From assembly GCA_037976565.1 (NCBI GenBank), contig CP137675.1:31075820-31139819 (forward strand): 64,000 bases of DNA, written 5' to 3'. Below the pieces are notes generated by a model. That model made no database searches. It was not told where the DNA came from and saw only the letters and a list, made by a program, of their open reading frames with translations. Of the stretch, positions 1 through 10,600 are shown piece by piece; positions within the stretch are counted from its first letter, which is position 1, and each line of letters starts with the position of its first letter. This DNA is from Mesocentrotus franciscanus (taxonomy: Eukaryota > Echinodermata > Echinoidea > Camarodonta > Strongylocentrotidae). The position numbers and the translations under genes were made by a program.

Positions 1-510
1 TCCATTATCCACTAATTTGCCCAAGTTTTGTTCGAGGCCCTGTCCAAACTGACATTTGTGTGTGTGTCTGAATTTACGAAATACGGAGAGAAAAAAGTAC
101 ATTGCGTCTGGAGCAGATAGTGTACGACTAAGTTTTAAATAAAAATCAACTTAAGGCAATATTCATTAGTCTTGTGTGCTAACTATTAAAATGTGCAAAT
201 ATGACATCGTTCCCTCTCCTCAACCACCTTAAAATGATGAAATAGGCTTTGGTTGCAAAGCATTTCATTTAATAAAAAAAATATTGACTGAATTCTGCTT
301 TTGCATATACCGATCAAGTTCCAATGCTAGCGGAGTATAAGCAGGGGATCAGTGGATGAAAAACAGAATCGATGCCGGATCGAAGTATCATTTTCACGAG
401 ACAATATTCAATGATTTAATTCATTTTGTCAAGTATGTGATATCATCTAGGACGTGTTCACATTTTTATATTTTTTCTTGTGTATTGATCCACTCTCTTT
501 GGCAATCTAG
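1..510 (+). other. Last intron (partial) of GTPase copy A
   Basis: The first bases match copy B starting about 40 bp after its exon 4 donor, so exon 4 of copy A should lie just outside the window. The intron ends in a pyrimidine-rich acceptor with AG at 509-510. Compared with the copy B intron (17872-21006) it lacks the LINE fragment and two further blocks. No other gene is seen in it. Confidence 0.75.
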
Positions 511-1073
511 GACGCTACCCGGTGGCTATCATAACTCATGTTGATGTCGCAGAGAAGAACCACGTGGAGGATCTCAAGACCGTCCTGCGGGTCTATGGGG
601 TAAGCGACATTTTCGAAGTGGCAAACCTGACCACTGAGAAGATATTACTAGAGGAGCCCTACCAGCACAGTCTGCTCTCTCTCCTGGAGCGGTGTATGAC
701 GGATGGAGATGAGACTCTCATCTTCAAGCATTACCAGCGCAAGGAGCAACAGCGCAAGAAGGAGATTGAGAGGAGGCGGGAAGAGAAGAGACGTAAGCAA
801 GAGGAGGAGCGAATAGCAGAAGAATGTCGACAAATGGCTGAGAAGGAGCGCATTGAGAGAGAGAATCAGATGAGGAGAGAATTGGAGGAGCAAAGACGTG
901 CGATTCAGTGGGAACGGGAACAGGCTGAGAAGCAAGCGAGAGAAAGGCAGGAGCAAGAGAGGGATCGACGCTATCAAGAAGCAATTACAAGGGTAGAAGC
1001 GGAAAAGCAGGCGGAGATCCGCCGAATCATGGAAGCTAATAAGAAAGACGAAGGTGGTTGTAAAATAATGTAA
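511..1073 (+). CDS. GTPase copy A, last exon: end of G domain, coiled coil, CaaX box
   Basis: This terminal exon starts after an AG acceptor (509-510) with two bases that complete a codon from the previous exon, exactly as in copy B. It reads RYPVAIITHVD, with THVD at the G4 position of a P-loop GTPase, followed by a short alpha/beta segment ending near EVANLTTE, a possible G5 region. From about 725 it becomes a very charged Glu/Arg/Lys/Gln helix of more than 100 residues, predicted by eye to be a coiled coil. The protein ends GGCKIM and a TAA stop. CKIM fits a CaaX box whose Met would favour farnesylation, giving a membrane anchor. The G-domain part resembles the IFI44/AIG1-like immune GTPases. 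A coiled coil plus CaaX is not usual for IFI44 but recalls the layout of guanylate-binding proteins. That function is inferred. This exon is intact, unlike copy B. Confidence 0.82.
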
Positions 1074-1669
1074 TGTAAGCTGCTGTCATGTAAAGAATAA
1101 TACATGAATCTAATGCCCGTTGTGAGAGAGATATTATTAACCTGACGTAGAACTGCGTCTACGACTGGCGCAGTCTAATCTACGCCATTAGAGGGAAACA
1201 TCGTAAAGATGATTGCAAATTCAATACACAGTGCACCCACAGTCGTAAATAATAACTGGCTTCACATCCTTGATTAGGGGCAAGCAATAACGCGATCAAA
1301 CGATGCGACACCTCGTGTACAATCGACCTATTACGTTTCAACGTATACACAACCATTCTCCAATTATATGACTTGTCCACACTAGAAGGTACTTAATTAT
1401 ATTTAAAAACAAATATATAAACAAAATTATTCTGGTTTTCAAACAGACCAGTCATTTGAATCAATAAAACATATTGTAGTTATTTTAATGATGAGGCAAT
1501 TTGTTGCGTCCATACCGAAATCCCTAGAGCATGCTGCAGGAAGAACCGTTCTATATCTCAATGCAAAGAAGACTGAGTATATGGCCTTGAATCAAGATGG
1601 CAACCACCGAAATGTTTTCTTCACAGATGGCACCCAACTTGAAATAAGTTAAACACTTTAAGTATCTTG
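1074..1669 (+). other. 3' untranslated region and flank of GTPase copy A
   Basis: This stretch is collinear with 21554-22120 in copy B. An AATAAA at 1462-1467 is the best polyadenylation signal, giving a 3' UTR of about 400 bases. The same place in copy B reads AATACA, so that signal is lost there. No coding potential is seen. Confidence 0.55.
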
Positions 1670-2203
1670 GAGGCTGTTCACACCGGCATAGATAGCGCGG
1701 TCTAGCGCGCGCTAGACCGCGCTATCTCTGCGGTGTGGAAGGTACAACGTCGTTACGGTCAGCCCAACAGCGAGCCATGGCGAGCCAAAACGGCGTGCCA
1801 CTGGACCACCTCTTGGGGTGGTCCACGAGAAGATAGCGCGGTCTAGCGCTCGCTAGACCGCGCTATCTCTGCCGGTGTGAACCCGAGCTACGATAGCATG
1901 CCGGAAGTCATCGTTCTACACGCGGGAATTTTATACTCATTCTATTAAAGTCCCTCTTGTGTGAAAATATGCATCAACTCAACTACGGGTTCGTAATAGC
2001 GCGCGAAATCTTTGACCGCTCTGACCTCATGACGTCACGCGCCATGGCAACAGGGCCTCTCAAAAAAGGGGGTGCTACGATAGACCGCGCTATCTCACTG
2101 CGGTGTGAATCCGGCGAATGCCAATGGGCGAACCGTGGGTCGCGCTACGATAGCGCGATCCACGGTCCGCCCACGGTCCCCCCCTTGCGGTGTGAACAGC
2201 CTC
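1670..2203. mobile_element. MITE-like element with nested perfect palindromes
   Basis: The element is absent from copy B, so it is an insertion. Its ends form inverted repeats, GAGGCTGTTCACACCG on the left and CGGTGTGAACAGCCTC on the right, flanked by TTG on both sides (a possible 3-bp target duplication). The inside is dominated by palindromes built from GATAGCGCGGTCTAGCGC and its complement, and the terminal word (GGTGTGAA) recurs internally three times. It looks like elements nested in, or copied from, one another. No transposase is encoded. The 3-bp duplication would suit a PIF/Harbinger-type element, but that class is a guess. Confidence 0.7.
1691..1867. repeat. Two 36-bp palindromes (1691-1726 perfect; 1832-1867 one central mismatch)
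   Basis: Each palindrome is GATAGCGCGGTCTAGCGC followed by its reverse complement. Between them, 1803-1823 forms another inverted repeat (GGACCACC...GGTGGTCC). Single-stranded, each would fold into an 18-bp hairpin. A related half palindrome lies near 2079-2095. Confidence 0.85.
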
Positions 2204-2617
2204 TTGTTTATCTTTGTAGCTGACAGCATGACAGATTTTCTAACACGAAAGGCACATGATTACGTGCCAAAAACTCACAATCTAACATGCAGCAAGTACT
2301 AAGTTATCCTTTAGAGCCCGTGTCGAAAACGTACTTTTCTATATGGCGCCGAATCGACCAAATGAATCACAACTTGTGTATAGAATATCATTGTTTGTGC
2401 TCAGGGACCAGAACCAGTCTTTACGTAGTATCCAGGCACAGACTTTAAGTTGACACTTTATCAAAATCCTAAAACCTTGGGCAGAGCCTAGCTCTGTCAG
2501 TTTTTGGCTAAAGGACAGAGCCTATTGTTGTCTCATAATGCAGACAATATTATGCACAACGACTGAGAAGGGTTTGTGCCAGCAAACTAGTCTTTACGGG
2601 GGAGGGGATGGGGGTCG
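2204..2617. other. Rest of the copy A-specific insertion
   Basis: This stretch has no match in copy B; collinearity resumes at GGTGCGACCAGG near 2618. It holds short direct repeats (ACCAGTCTTTACG near 2411 and ACTAGTCTTTACG near 2587) and a run of AGAGCCTA words. I see no gene. Confidence 0.5.
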
Positions 2618-2741
2618 AAGGTGCGACCAGGTTGACTCCAATTGCTCCCAGTTTCCAGTAAAAATGGGCTGCGGATAAACGCATTGTTTATAAATATTTT
2701 TGATATAATCATATCTTGATTATACTTCTTACACATATATT

Positions 2742-3011
2742 CAGTGGCGGATCCAGGGGAGGGGGGGGCCCCTATAGCAAAAAAGGTAAAAACACCCTTT
2801 TTGGAAAAAAGAAGTTGGGCCCCTACCCTGGCGCCCAAGGGGTGGCGGTGGAAAATAACCCTTCCTTAGGGAATTTTTTTTAGGTACCCCCAAAAAAATT
2901 GTGCTCACTACCCCACTGAGCGAAAAATCGGCCGGCACGATTTTCAAATTTTCCCACGAAGTGGGCCCCTTTTTAGGCCCCCTCCCTTGCCGCCGGCTGG
3001 ATCCGCCCCTG
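2742..3011. mobile_element. hAT-like MITE with 8-bp target duplication
   Basis: The terminal inverted repeats are CAGTGGCGGATCCAG (left) and CTGGATCCGCCCCTG (right). The flanks are CATATATT (2734-2741) and CATGTATT (3012-3019), an 8-bp target duplication with one change. Copy B has the uninterrupted site. The inside is G- and C-run rich and has no transposase. The 8-bp duplication and CAG...CTG ends fit the hAT superfamily. Confidence 0.82.
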
Positions 3012-3596
3012 CATGTATTTGATATCAATATTTAACAAGAAGATTATTCTCCATGGATTTCTCTACTTTTACTATTTATCAATTCTCTTGTTTATATGTT
3101 GATTGTCTATTAGACTCGTATTTCATATAATCATATCTTAAAGTAAATGTATCCTTACAAGTTTTCAAATGTATTTCGTAAATTGTGAGCAATTTAGTCA
3201 TTGGTTGCCATTCAGAAATTATCACAATAAATAAATAATTAAATAAATAGATAAATGAATAAGTATTATATTATCTGTATATACCGTCAAGGTAAAATAT
3301 CGAACTTCTTGGCGAACTTTTTGATAAATTTTTTTTGTATATGTATTTCGCATTTCTCATTTGCTATGATGAGAGCCATTTAAACAAAGTTTGTACATGT
3401 CACATGTATACATAATATCATAATGAAATGATAAAATGTTGTATAGATAATAAATGTAAATGTTCACTCAGATCTATAAAGAACACTTTTTGTTGTTTGT
3501 GTATGAGTTGTAATACCCTGTCTGCATTATTTGGAAGAAAAAGGAAATGGACAGTGTTGAGAATTAGGTGTTCAGAAGTTTCCATGATGAGCAGGG

Positions 3597-3597
<1 letters not shown>
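3012..3597 (+). other. Duplicated intergenic DNA, no gene seen
   Basis: AT-rich DNA collinear with about 22230-22800. Short tandem AATAAATA words occur around 3225-3260. No coding or RNA signal is recognised. Confidence 0.6.
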
Positions 3598-3642
<45 letters not shown>

Positions 3643-3893
3643 AAAGATGATAATGATTATGGATTATGATGATTATGATGATGATAATAATGATGATGAT
3701 GATTATTGATGATGATAATGATGATGATGATGATGATAATGATGATGATGGTGGTGGTGATGATGATGATGATGGTGGTAGTGATGATGATGATGGTGAT
3801 GATGAAAATAATAATAATAATAATAACAATTATAATGACAATTATTCTAATAATAATATAATGATGATGATGATGATGATAATGATAATAATG
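3598..3893 (+). repeat. GAT/AAT trinucleotide microsatellite (copy A)
   Basis: Mostly ATGATG units grading into AATAAT, with interruptions. It has a counterpart at 22800-23192. Long ORFs in all frames (poly-Met, poly-Asp, poly-His) are artefacts of the repeat. Confidence 0.95.
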
Positions 3894-4385
3894 TAGACTT
3901 GTAATAGGCACATTGCCACCAGTGCATCTAAACATATACAGGATTATCAAATACACTAATGAACTAATAAAATACAAAATATATACATGCACTGATAATA
4001 TGCGCATTAAACAAGGAGATTTTCTATATGTACATGTTATCTCTGTCTCTCTAGTCTCTGTCTGTCTGTATCTCTCTGTCTCGACCTTTCTCTCCCTCTC
4101 TACCTGTCTTTTTTCTCTCTCTATCTCACTGTCTCTTTCTCTACCTCTCTCCTTACCTCTCTGTCTCTCTGTCCTAATGCTGTCCACTTCTCTATTCTCG
4201 CTTATTTTTGCCTAAGTCCCTTCTCCGAATACTTTTTTATCTTTAAAACTAAATGATCATTCCCTTGCACGGGAAGCACAGTGGGTGCATCTTGAAAGTT
4301 ATCTTCTAAAATGTATTTAATGTAAACTTAGCGTAACACATGGTTAATACAATACACTTTACACATCTGTAAAAAAAGGTGCATG

Positions 4386-4422
<37 letters not shown>

Positions 4423-4845
4423 CATATTTACTTTAATTAAGCTAAGTGCTGGTTTCTTTGTATTACAAACACAAGGAATATGCCTTTAACTCGAGGTATT
4501 TGAATGAACTCGTAGTAGACGGTATAAAGATGGTAAAAAGAAAATCAAGCAAATATCCATACAAATCCCCAAAACCCTTCATTCGAATAGTAACTTCATA
4601 TTTGTGCAGGGTTATCACAACTTCTAAGACTAACATAAACAAATGTCTCCTTTATGTAAAAGGGCATTTCCAATAACCTCTCCACCCACAACATCATAGA
4701 TTTGATCTGTAATTGATATGTAAAGTATTCTACGTAAGTGCGATAAAAGTATATTCTACTCTGCTCATAAACACAGAAAAACGCAGTTAAATTTTAAGCA
4801 ATGTTTCTCTTCTCTTGTTTTCATTCGCATCTTTTAACACGAAGT
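3894..4845 (+). other. Duplicated flank with CT-rich tract and (TA)n
   Basis: Collinear with 23193-24178. It contains a TCTCTGTCTC-rich tract at about 4045-4190 and a TA dinucleotide run at 4389-4419. No gene is seen. Confidence 0.6.
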
Positions 4846-5042
4846 CTAAGTGAGTTAGTGAGCACTAATTTTTTTGTTTTGCTCAACGGGTGGGAAAGTG
4901 CTATTTTTTAAAATCAACCTCAACCCCCTTGAGCGCCAGGGGAGGGGGCCCATCTTTTTTTTAAATAGAAAAATTGGTGTTTTCATCTGTTTTTTATGGT
5001 AGGGAAGGGGCCCGGACCCCCGGGCCCCTGGATCCGCCACTG
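4846..5042. mobile_element. Remnant of a hAT-like MITE at the duplication break
   Basis: The right terminus CTGGATCCGCCACTG (5028-5042) matches the terminal repeat of the element at 2742-3011, and the inside is similarly rich in G and C runs. I cannot find the left terminus. The remnant lies where copy A loses collinearity with copy B (24179-25950), so insertion or deletion around it probably removed about 1.8 kb. Confidence 0.55.
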
Positions 5043-5215
5043 CTGTAGGGCATGGGTTCGATCAGAAGAAGTGATTCGTTACAGTTGTTATCACAGTAAG
5101 ATCCGTGAAGGATGCTACCTGTGGCATGGAAACAGGAAAGCCAGGAAATTGCCGTTGTCCCATTTTAAAACCAAGATTAACTGATAACGTAAGATTTGGC
5201 ACATCATTCTTTGTT

Positions 5216-6237
5216 CGCTAGGAGGACGGACAAAACTAATTGCCCCCCTCCATTTTTTAAAAGAAACACTGTATTCATTAGTTTGTGAGGGAGCGTAGCG
5301 ACTGAGCGATGACAAAATTATTTCGGAGTGCTGAAAGTTTGCATTTTAGTGCACTAGAATTCTTATTATATATTGTTGTAATGCAAAATAATTACATTCA
5401 GTACTCTCCTTTTTTCTTGTGAGGGGGCCCTTCGGGGGCAAAATTGATTTTGCTCCCACTTTAATTATTGAGGGGGCATCCTTCCCCGCTGCAAGCCCCT
5501 ACCTTCGGTGCCTTTGTTTTTATTGTGTAATGATTGTATTTCTCCTACAAGTGGATGCGGGTGACTAACATGGAGACATATCTTCCATAAGGATGTGCAG
5601 CGACACAAAGTATTTCGACATGTTTCTATAATTTATATGAACGTACCTGTAAATACGCAATAAACGGTATTGTGATGAAACTTTGAATAACGACCCTTGA
5701 AATTAGATTTTTTATATATTTTATTTGTTAGTTTTTAAATCTTAAAACTATATGACTGACTAGATAAACGTCCAAACCTTATCATTATTGTTATTGGTGT
5801 TCTTATACTTATTACCTCTACTACCAGTATTGCTCTAATAACTAGCTTATAACTAACATTGTATATGATAGCTAAACTTTCGCTCTGTTTCCATCGGCAC
5901 CTGGGCAGGGGAGGGATGGTGGTTGTACACCCTATCCCCAAACCTAAATTTCTCGGGTGCATACCCCACCCCATCTCCCGTTATCTATACGCCCCTGCAA
6001 TGAAGAAGAAAATAATATGGAAGTGATAAAGTGTATCAGTATGAATTGATCAAAAATGGAATCAAATAGTCAACATGTAGAGCTTGATAATTGTCGCTTT
6101 TGAACAAGAAATAATGGCCCATAAATCAAATTTGTAATTAATGAAATCTCTATAATAGTGTAGATATAATGTTTGATATCTGAAACAGATTCGTCTAATT
6201 AGAAGTTTAAAAGTTGTAAAAGTTTGACTGTAGTTTA
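5216..6237. other. Intergenic DNA between the two GTPase copies
   Basis: No gene is recognised. Short G-run segments (around 5420-5510 and 5900-5996, the latter ending CGCCCCTG) look like worn ends of MITEs of the 2742 type. Confidence 0.4.
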
Positions 6238-6537
6238 TTGGAAGTTTGTTACATAATATCAGGCTGTAATCCACAAACACAATATTTCACGCAAAGAAGA
6301 ATATTGCAAGGTTGTCCAATTTCCCAATACCTATTTTTATTTGTCATTGAGACAATGGATCTTTTGATTAGACGGAAAACTTTTTGTAATAGTTGCCAAA
6401 ATGCGGCTTACATTCAGGATGCAGAATTAATCTCACTAAATCAGAAGCAATTTGAATTGGGTCTCAAAGAGGCTGCCAGGAATTTCCACTCGCTAAAGAG
6501 GACTTTTGTGGAAAACATTTCAGTTGCTCATGTTTAA
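6238..6537 (+). pseudogene. Fragment of an L1/Tx1-like reverse transcriptase
   Basis: A 99-residue open frame contains RRILQGCPISQYLFLFVIE, matching the conserved R-G-I-R-Q-G-C-P-x-S-x-x-L-F block of non-LTR reverse transcriptases. The YADD catalytic block that should follow within about 60 residues is not present, so the piece is an internal fragment or has an internal deletion. The more complete element at 58103-60433 has the same block. Confidence 0.65.
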
Positions 6538-7292
6538 TTCTTTAAACATAGACAAAATATTAACACATACCGCAATTCAATAAAAGGAAATTGAGAAACT
6601 ATTAGTCACCACCGCCGGATTTTAGTATTAACTTACATTCTACTCGTGTGTCGTAAGACTGGATTGCAACAGACAAACGAAAGTGGGTTTTCCCCATATG
6701 ATACCGCGTAAGTAGATGTGTCGTGGTGAGGGGTAATGAAGGGAGTAGGAATTTTATGGAAGGGGGTTTGAGTTGGATATGAATGGGTGATGAGGGACTG
6801 CAAAAGGATGCATGTCGTTCGTTAATATAATATCACCCCTTTACAGAGGCGTAGCGCGAACCAAGGCACTGTCAACTTGGGGGAGGGGGCTGGGGTAGTC
6901 TTACTCATTGGGACTTTTTTCCGTTTCAAAATAAACGTGTTAACAGTTATTCCATAATCAACAAAGTAAAATGTAATCAATTTGAAACAATCAACTAACA
7001 GATTAGTAAAAAACATAAGTGACGTTTCAAAATGACCTAGAATTTATATATTGAGAACGGGGGGGGGGGCATACAGAAAAGCACCCATGAGATGCATGCA
7101 TCCGAGACTTAGTTACATGATAAGACAGTTATGGTCAAGCAAAGTTAAAAAATCAGAGTAATCGATAATAAAAATTATAGTAGTAAAATGATGGAAAGGT
7201 ATACGATACTTTCATTAACCCCCTCCGTTTACACACCAAAAAAATAGAATAGTTATAGTTGTAAAACCGTATATCTATAAGCAATTGCTTGA
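6538..7292. other. Intergenic DNA, no gene seen
   Basis: It contains G-rich runs at about 6870-6895 and 7055-7070 and a CAGAGGCGTAGCG word at 6844 that resembles a DNA-transposon end. No coding signal is seen. Confidence 0.4.
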
Positions 7293-7448
7293 TTATTGGA
7301 AAAGGATAGATTGGAAAAGGATAGATAGGAAGAAAGAGTAAAAGAGAGGGGGAGAAGGGAAAAAAGAGAGAAAGAGAGACACAGGGAGAGACAGACAGGG
7401 AGAGAGAGAGAGAGAGAGAGAGACAAACAGACAGAGATACAGAAAGAC

Positions 7449-7479
<31 letters not shown>

Positions 7480-7500
7480 AAGAAAGAATGAAACATGAGA
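7293..7500 (+). repeat. GA-rich simple sequence tract
   Basis: A purine-rich run of GAGA, AGACAG and GGAGA words. The opposite strand gives a spurious Leu/Ser-rich open frame. Confidence 0.9.
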
Positions 7501-7705
7501 GATGGAAGATTAAGGATGGGGAATTAATTTAAACATTTTCATGGCTTTACACATCCTCATGTTTGATGCACATCTTGGACATTTGTCTGTTAACAAAAAA
7601 TTGAAGAAAATCTGACATAATCATCCCTAGTCTTCTCAATAGTAGCACATGAGCTTTGTAGAATGTGCCAGCAGAATGGGATAACGACCATCCCCATACT
7701 CGAAG

Positions 7706-7940
7706 GAGCCCTGACTATGCCTCAAAAGTTCTCCAACATTTGAATTTCCAGGAGAGGATGATGATACCTCGTTACAAAAATATGGCTTCAGACGAACCTG
7801 GGAATTCCACTTCCGTCACGTGACTGACTGTGCCTTAAAAATTATCCCACATTTGAATTTTCAGGGTAGGGTGATGATACTTCGTAGAAAATATATGGCT
7901 TCAGGGAACATGGGAATCCCACTTCAGTCACGTGACTAGG
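7706..7940 (+). promoter_or_regulatory. Tandem 112-bp module with GTCACGTGAC E-boxes upstream of GTPase copy B
   Basis: Two diverged tandem units (about 7713-7826 and 7827-7938) each carry TGACTRTGCC, CACATTTGAATTT, GATGATAC, ATGGCTTCAG and a 10-bp palindrome GTCACGTGAC (7815-7824 and 7927-7936). CACGTG inside a TCACGTGA context is the classic site for bHLH-zip factors of the USF and MITF/TFE type. The module ends about 245 bases before the start codon of copy B. A regulatory role is inferred from position, duplication and the conserved palindrome. Confidence 0.5.
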
Positions 7941-8185
7941 GGGTCGGACTATGCAGATTATAACTCCGCCTCTGGGCTACAATATTAGTTCAGTACATTT
8001 CACGCTTTCCTTTATTATGGAATGTCGCAAATTATGCTGAGCCCTCGATATGAAATCACGACAATTGCTTTCAATTCGCTAGCGGTTGAGGGCAGTCAGA
8101 CAGATTTTCTCAGCATCAACTAAACTTGGATCCTTCCAGTGTCCATCTGTATAGTGAAGTACAGTTCTATCCATAGTTATCCAAA
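7941..8185 (+). promoter_or_regulatory. Probable core promoter and 5' leader of GTPase copy B
   Basis: This stretch lies between the E-box module and the first ATG. I see no convincing TATA box. TCAGTCAGAC near 8094 could be an initiator. The leader has no clear open frame of its own. Confidence 0.3.
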
Positions 8186-8324
8186 ATGATGTCAGAACCT
8201 ATCTTCAGCGGCAGCAAGCTGACAGAAGAGATAAATATTCTACGGAAAGGGGTTCTGACATATGAACCAGGCAAGGTATCAACGTGTGCAGATCGAGTTG
8301 AATTCCCGGAAAACCTTTATATAG
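8186..8324 (+). CDS. GTPase copy B, exon 1
   Basis: The start is the first of two adjacent ATG codons after CCAAA. The exon encodes 46 residues (MMSEPIFSGSKLTEEINI...PENLYI) and one base of the next codon, ending at an ATAG/GTAACA donor. Spliced to exon 2 it reads ENLYI-GLFGRTGCGKTS, so the join places a beta strand directly before the P-loop, as expected. The total spliced product of copy B is 349 residues. Expression and the true start are inferred. The downstream intron carries a MITE. Confidence 0.8.
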
Positions 8325-8441
8325 GTAACAATCAAACAGATAAATCTCAAAATTTTACTTGAACAAAAAGTTGAAGTTGAATAAGCAGCATACTGATTTA
8401 TCGTAGAACATGAGGCGCAGTGTAAATAGCAGTACAATATT

Positions 8442-8879
8442 GCTAACATATTGCCTTTCCTCCGTATATTACGTCACGCCATCGTTGGAGAATCAGTGTG
8501 CAAAATTAGGCCCATTTACACATCAAAACACCGTTTTGAAAAATCGTCGTTGTTTGCTCATACCGATTTTGGGGATGAGTATTGCGCATGCGCGACATGT
8601 CGTTACTCTGCGTGCTATATCGTAGAAGCGAGAGAACACGTGACGAAAAAAACCGGCATGGTGCCGAAGTTTCGATTTACACTGCAAAAATCGGTGACAT
8701 TTCGGCAGACGTTTCAAAAACCTTTTTCAAATTTGGTTTTTCGTCGAAACACCGGAGTGTGAGAAAAATCGACGATTTTTGCTTGCAGTGTAAATGCATT
8801 TATTGTAACAACATTGCACGCTGATTTTCTATCGCCATCGGTTGAGTGAGGTAATATACGGAGCAAGGGCAATATTCTA
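8442..8879. mobile_element. MITE in intron 1 with perfect 8-bp target duplication
   Basis: The flanks are ACAATATT at 8434-8441 and 8880-8887. The left arm GCTAACATATTGCC and the sequence after it, including TCCGTATATTACSTCAC and AATCAGYGTGCA, recur inverted at the right end, giving imperfect arms of about 65 bp. An inner inverted pair (AATCGTCG ... CGACGATT) lies around 8551 and 8770. No transposase is seen. The duplication length would suit hAT, though the ends are not typical for it. Confidence 0.75.
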
Positions 8880-8887
8880 ACAATATT

Positions 8888-9324
8888 CAACTCGATCAAA
8901 GAAAGGGAATAAAATACATGATTTTATTCTATGGGAAAAGAGGCTAGGAAGTATAATAATTCCTTATATTGTGTATACTTACTTAAGTACATTTAGTTAT
9001 TAAATGAGCTTCTTGTGGCTAATATCTGTATTCTGCTTCGTACTCGTTTTTCTGGCGATTACCCGATTCCCTCAGAAGACATTCTGCTTTCATTGACATT
9101 GCATAATTCATACCGACCAACTTTTGACCATTTGGGTAATGTGTGTGGCTGGTGTCGGTCGCGCTGGTGTGGCGTGGTATAATACCTCACTCACGCTGCC
9201 AAACCGATTCTCGGTCGTCCGAGGTAATGTACATGCATGTTGCTGAGTCTTGTTCGGTCCTGTCGTTTGTGGCTGGGCTGTAACAATTTCACATTCGTCC
9301 GTACATTTTCTTTTCAAATATTAG
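8888..9324 (+). other. Remainder of GTPase copy B intron 1
   Basis: It ends in a TTTTCAAATATTAG acceptor. Words such as CAAACCGATTCT and TTGTTCGGT just before exon 2 recur after exon 2 (about 9670-9720), which suggests a diverged repeat flanking the exon. Confidence 0.5.
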
Positions 9325-9561
9325 GGCTCTTTGGCCGGACAGGATGTGGGAAGACGTCACTGATCAATTCACTCAAGTTTGCTGCCCATGGCAAACTGCG
9401 ACGATCACAATGGCAGCAGGCTGCAGGCCAGGAGAAGGCTGGAGGGCACACCATGTTCAGAAAGCTAGCTGATATTACCAAGAAGATTTTTGTGATCGAC
9501 AACCGGGGTCTTGATGATCCAAATACTGAAAAAGCGATTGAAGAACTAGCCGCACAACTAG
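9325..9561 (+). CDS. GTPase copy B, exon 2: P-loop and switch/G3
   Basis: It encodes residues 47-125. The G1/Walker A motif is GRTGCGKTS (residues 50-58) followed by LINSL. The G3 candidate is IDNRGLDD with DxxG at residues 105-108, where most relatives have DTxG. Between them is a basic and Gln-rich stretch (RRSQWQQAAGQ) of the kind IFI44-like proteins have between G1 and G3. The acceptor is ATATTAG and the donor CTAG/GTGAGG; the exon carries 2 bases from, and 1 base to, neighbouring codons. Nucleotide binding is well supported by the motif; hydrolysis is not shown. Confidence 0.88.
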
Positions 9562-9585
9562 GTGAGGACTATTGACAGAGAAATC

Positions 9586-9617
<32 letters not shown>

Positions 9618-10600
9618 AGGAAAGGTAGCGGTCTCACCGCAAAACCGGCTCCACACCGACTTCAAACCGACCGATTCTTGGTCATTCAGGGTTAGGTCAT
9701 TTGTTTTTGTTCGGTGTGGTGTCCGTTTCGTTGGTGAACTTGGCATACAACTTCTTAAATCGGTACATTTCATTGTGATCAAATCATATATTCCTAGAAT
9801 GTGCATCGAATCTTTCCAATTATTTTCTCATTTCGAAGAGACTAACACACCGGTTGATGCAAGAGGTGAAGGACGGGGCCCTATTTTGTAACTTCGGATC
9901 ATTGACTACTTCCTCCTCTCTGCCCCTTCCCTCCCCTCCCCTCCCTCCGTATTTAATACCGCCACTCTGTTCTCCGTCTCCTCTCCCCTCCTCCTCCCCT
10001 CTACCCTCCTCCCCCTCCCCTTCCACTCCCCACCCCTCATAAATATTGAAGCGGGCCGAAAAAAGAAGAAGGAGGAGGGGACGAGAAACTAGATTTTGTT
10101 GTTGTTGTTGGAGGGGCCTTAATTACACTATGCTCCATTTCTCGTTGATGTATCATGAGAAGAAACATTAATTATTATGAATTTAAACACAGATCTGTCA
10201 CGTCTGTGTTAAAAACCTGCATAATTCTAATAACGATATTGACCATTTTAGAATCACCAAACGCAGAGGCATCGGTTCTACGACTTATGATCCGGCGACA
10301 ATAGCTTATTGGTAATTTCCCACACGTCCAACACTATTACCAGCCCTAACTCTAATCCTAAACCTACTCTAAATCCCCATAACAATAACCAAATGTTATT
10401 GACGAAATAAAGCAAGTAGCAACTAAGGCAAGATTGCCGGGTTATATACGAACAATCTGTTAATATTGTCAGCAAATTAGAATCTTGTGTTTTAGCCGTG
10501 GCAAAAACTGGGAACATGTTTTCCTCTCTGATTTCGGTGGTTTACTTGTTAGAATACACGCATACAAAAAAAAAAAATCGGCTGTTAATTGTTTTTCTTG
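9562..10600 (+). other. Intron 2, first part: (GA)n and CT-rich tracts
   Basis: A (GA)n run lies at 9586-9615 and a C/T-rich run at about 9909-10036. The rest, to about 10600, shows no gene; a short GTT repeat and an A-run (about 10565-10576) are the only simple repeats. Confidence 0.7.

Larger units (their letters stand above)
1..5215 (+). repeat. Proximal copy (A) of a local segmental duplication
   Basis: This segment is collinear with 17912-26083. It covers the end of the last GTPase intron, the last exon, the 3' flank, a GAT/ATA microsatellite and a distal piece at 5043-5190 that matches about 25951-26080. Copy A has its own insertions (about 1650-2617 and 2742-3011). It also lacks the DNA that lies at 24179-25950 in copy B; a MITE remnant sits at that point. 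The (GAT)n tract is present in both copies, so it predates the duplication. The left boundary is outside the window. I compared the copies by eye, so no percent identity is given. Confidence 0.85.

Noticed and set aside
648..984. Leu/Ser-rich open frames on the minus strand
   Set aside because: They are shadows of the charged coiled-coil coding sequence of GTPase copy A on the + strand.
3428..4215. Poly-Met, poly-Asp, poly-His and Leu/Ser-rich frames
   Set aside because: Products of the GAT microsatellite and CT-rich tract, with no non-repeat sequence in them. The same applies at 22751-23582.
9820..10042. Gly/Glu-rich and Pro/Ser-rich frames
   Set aside because: Derived from the CT-rich tract in intron 2 of the GTPase gene.
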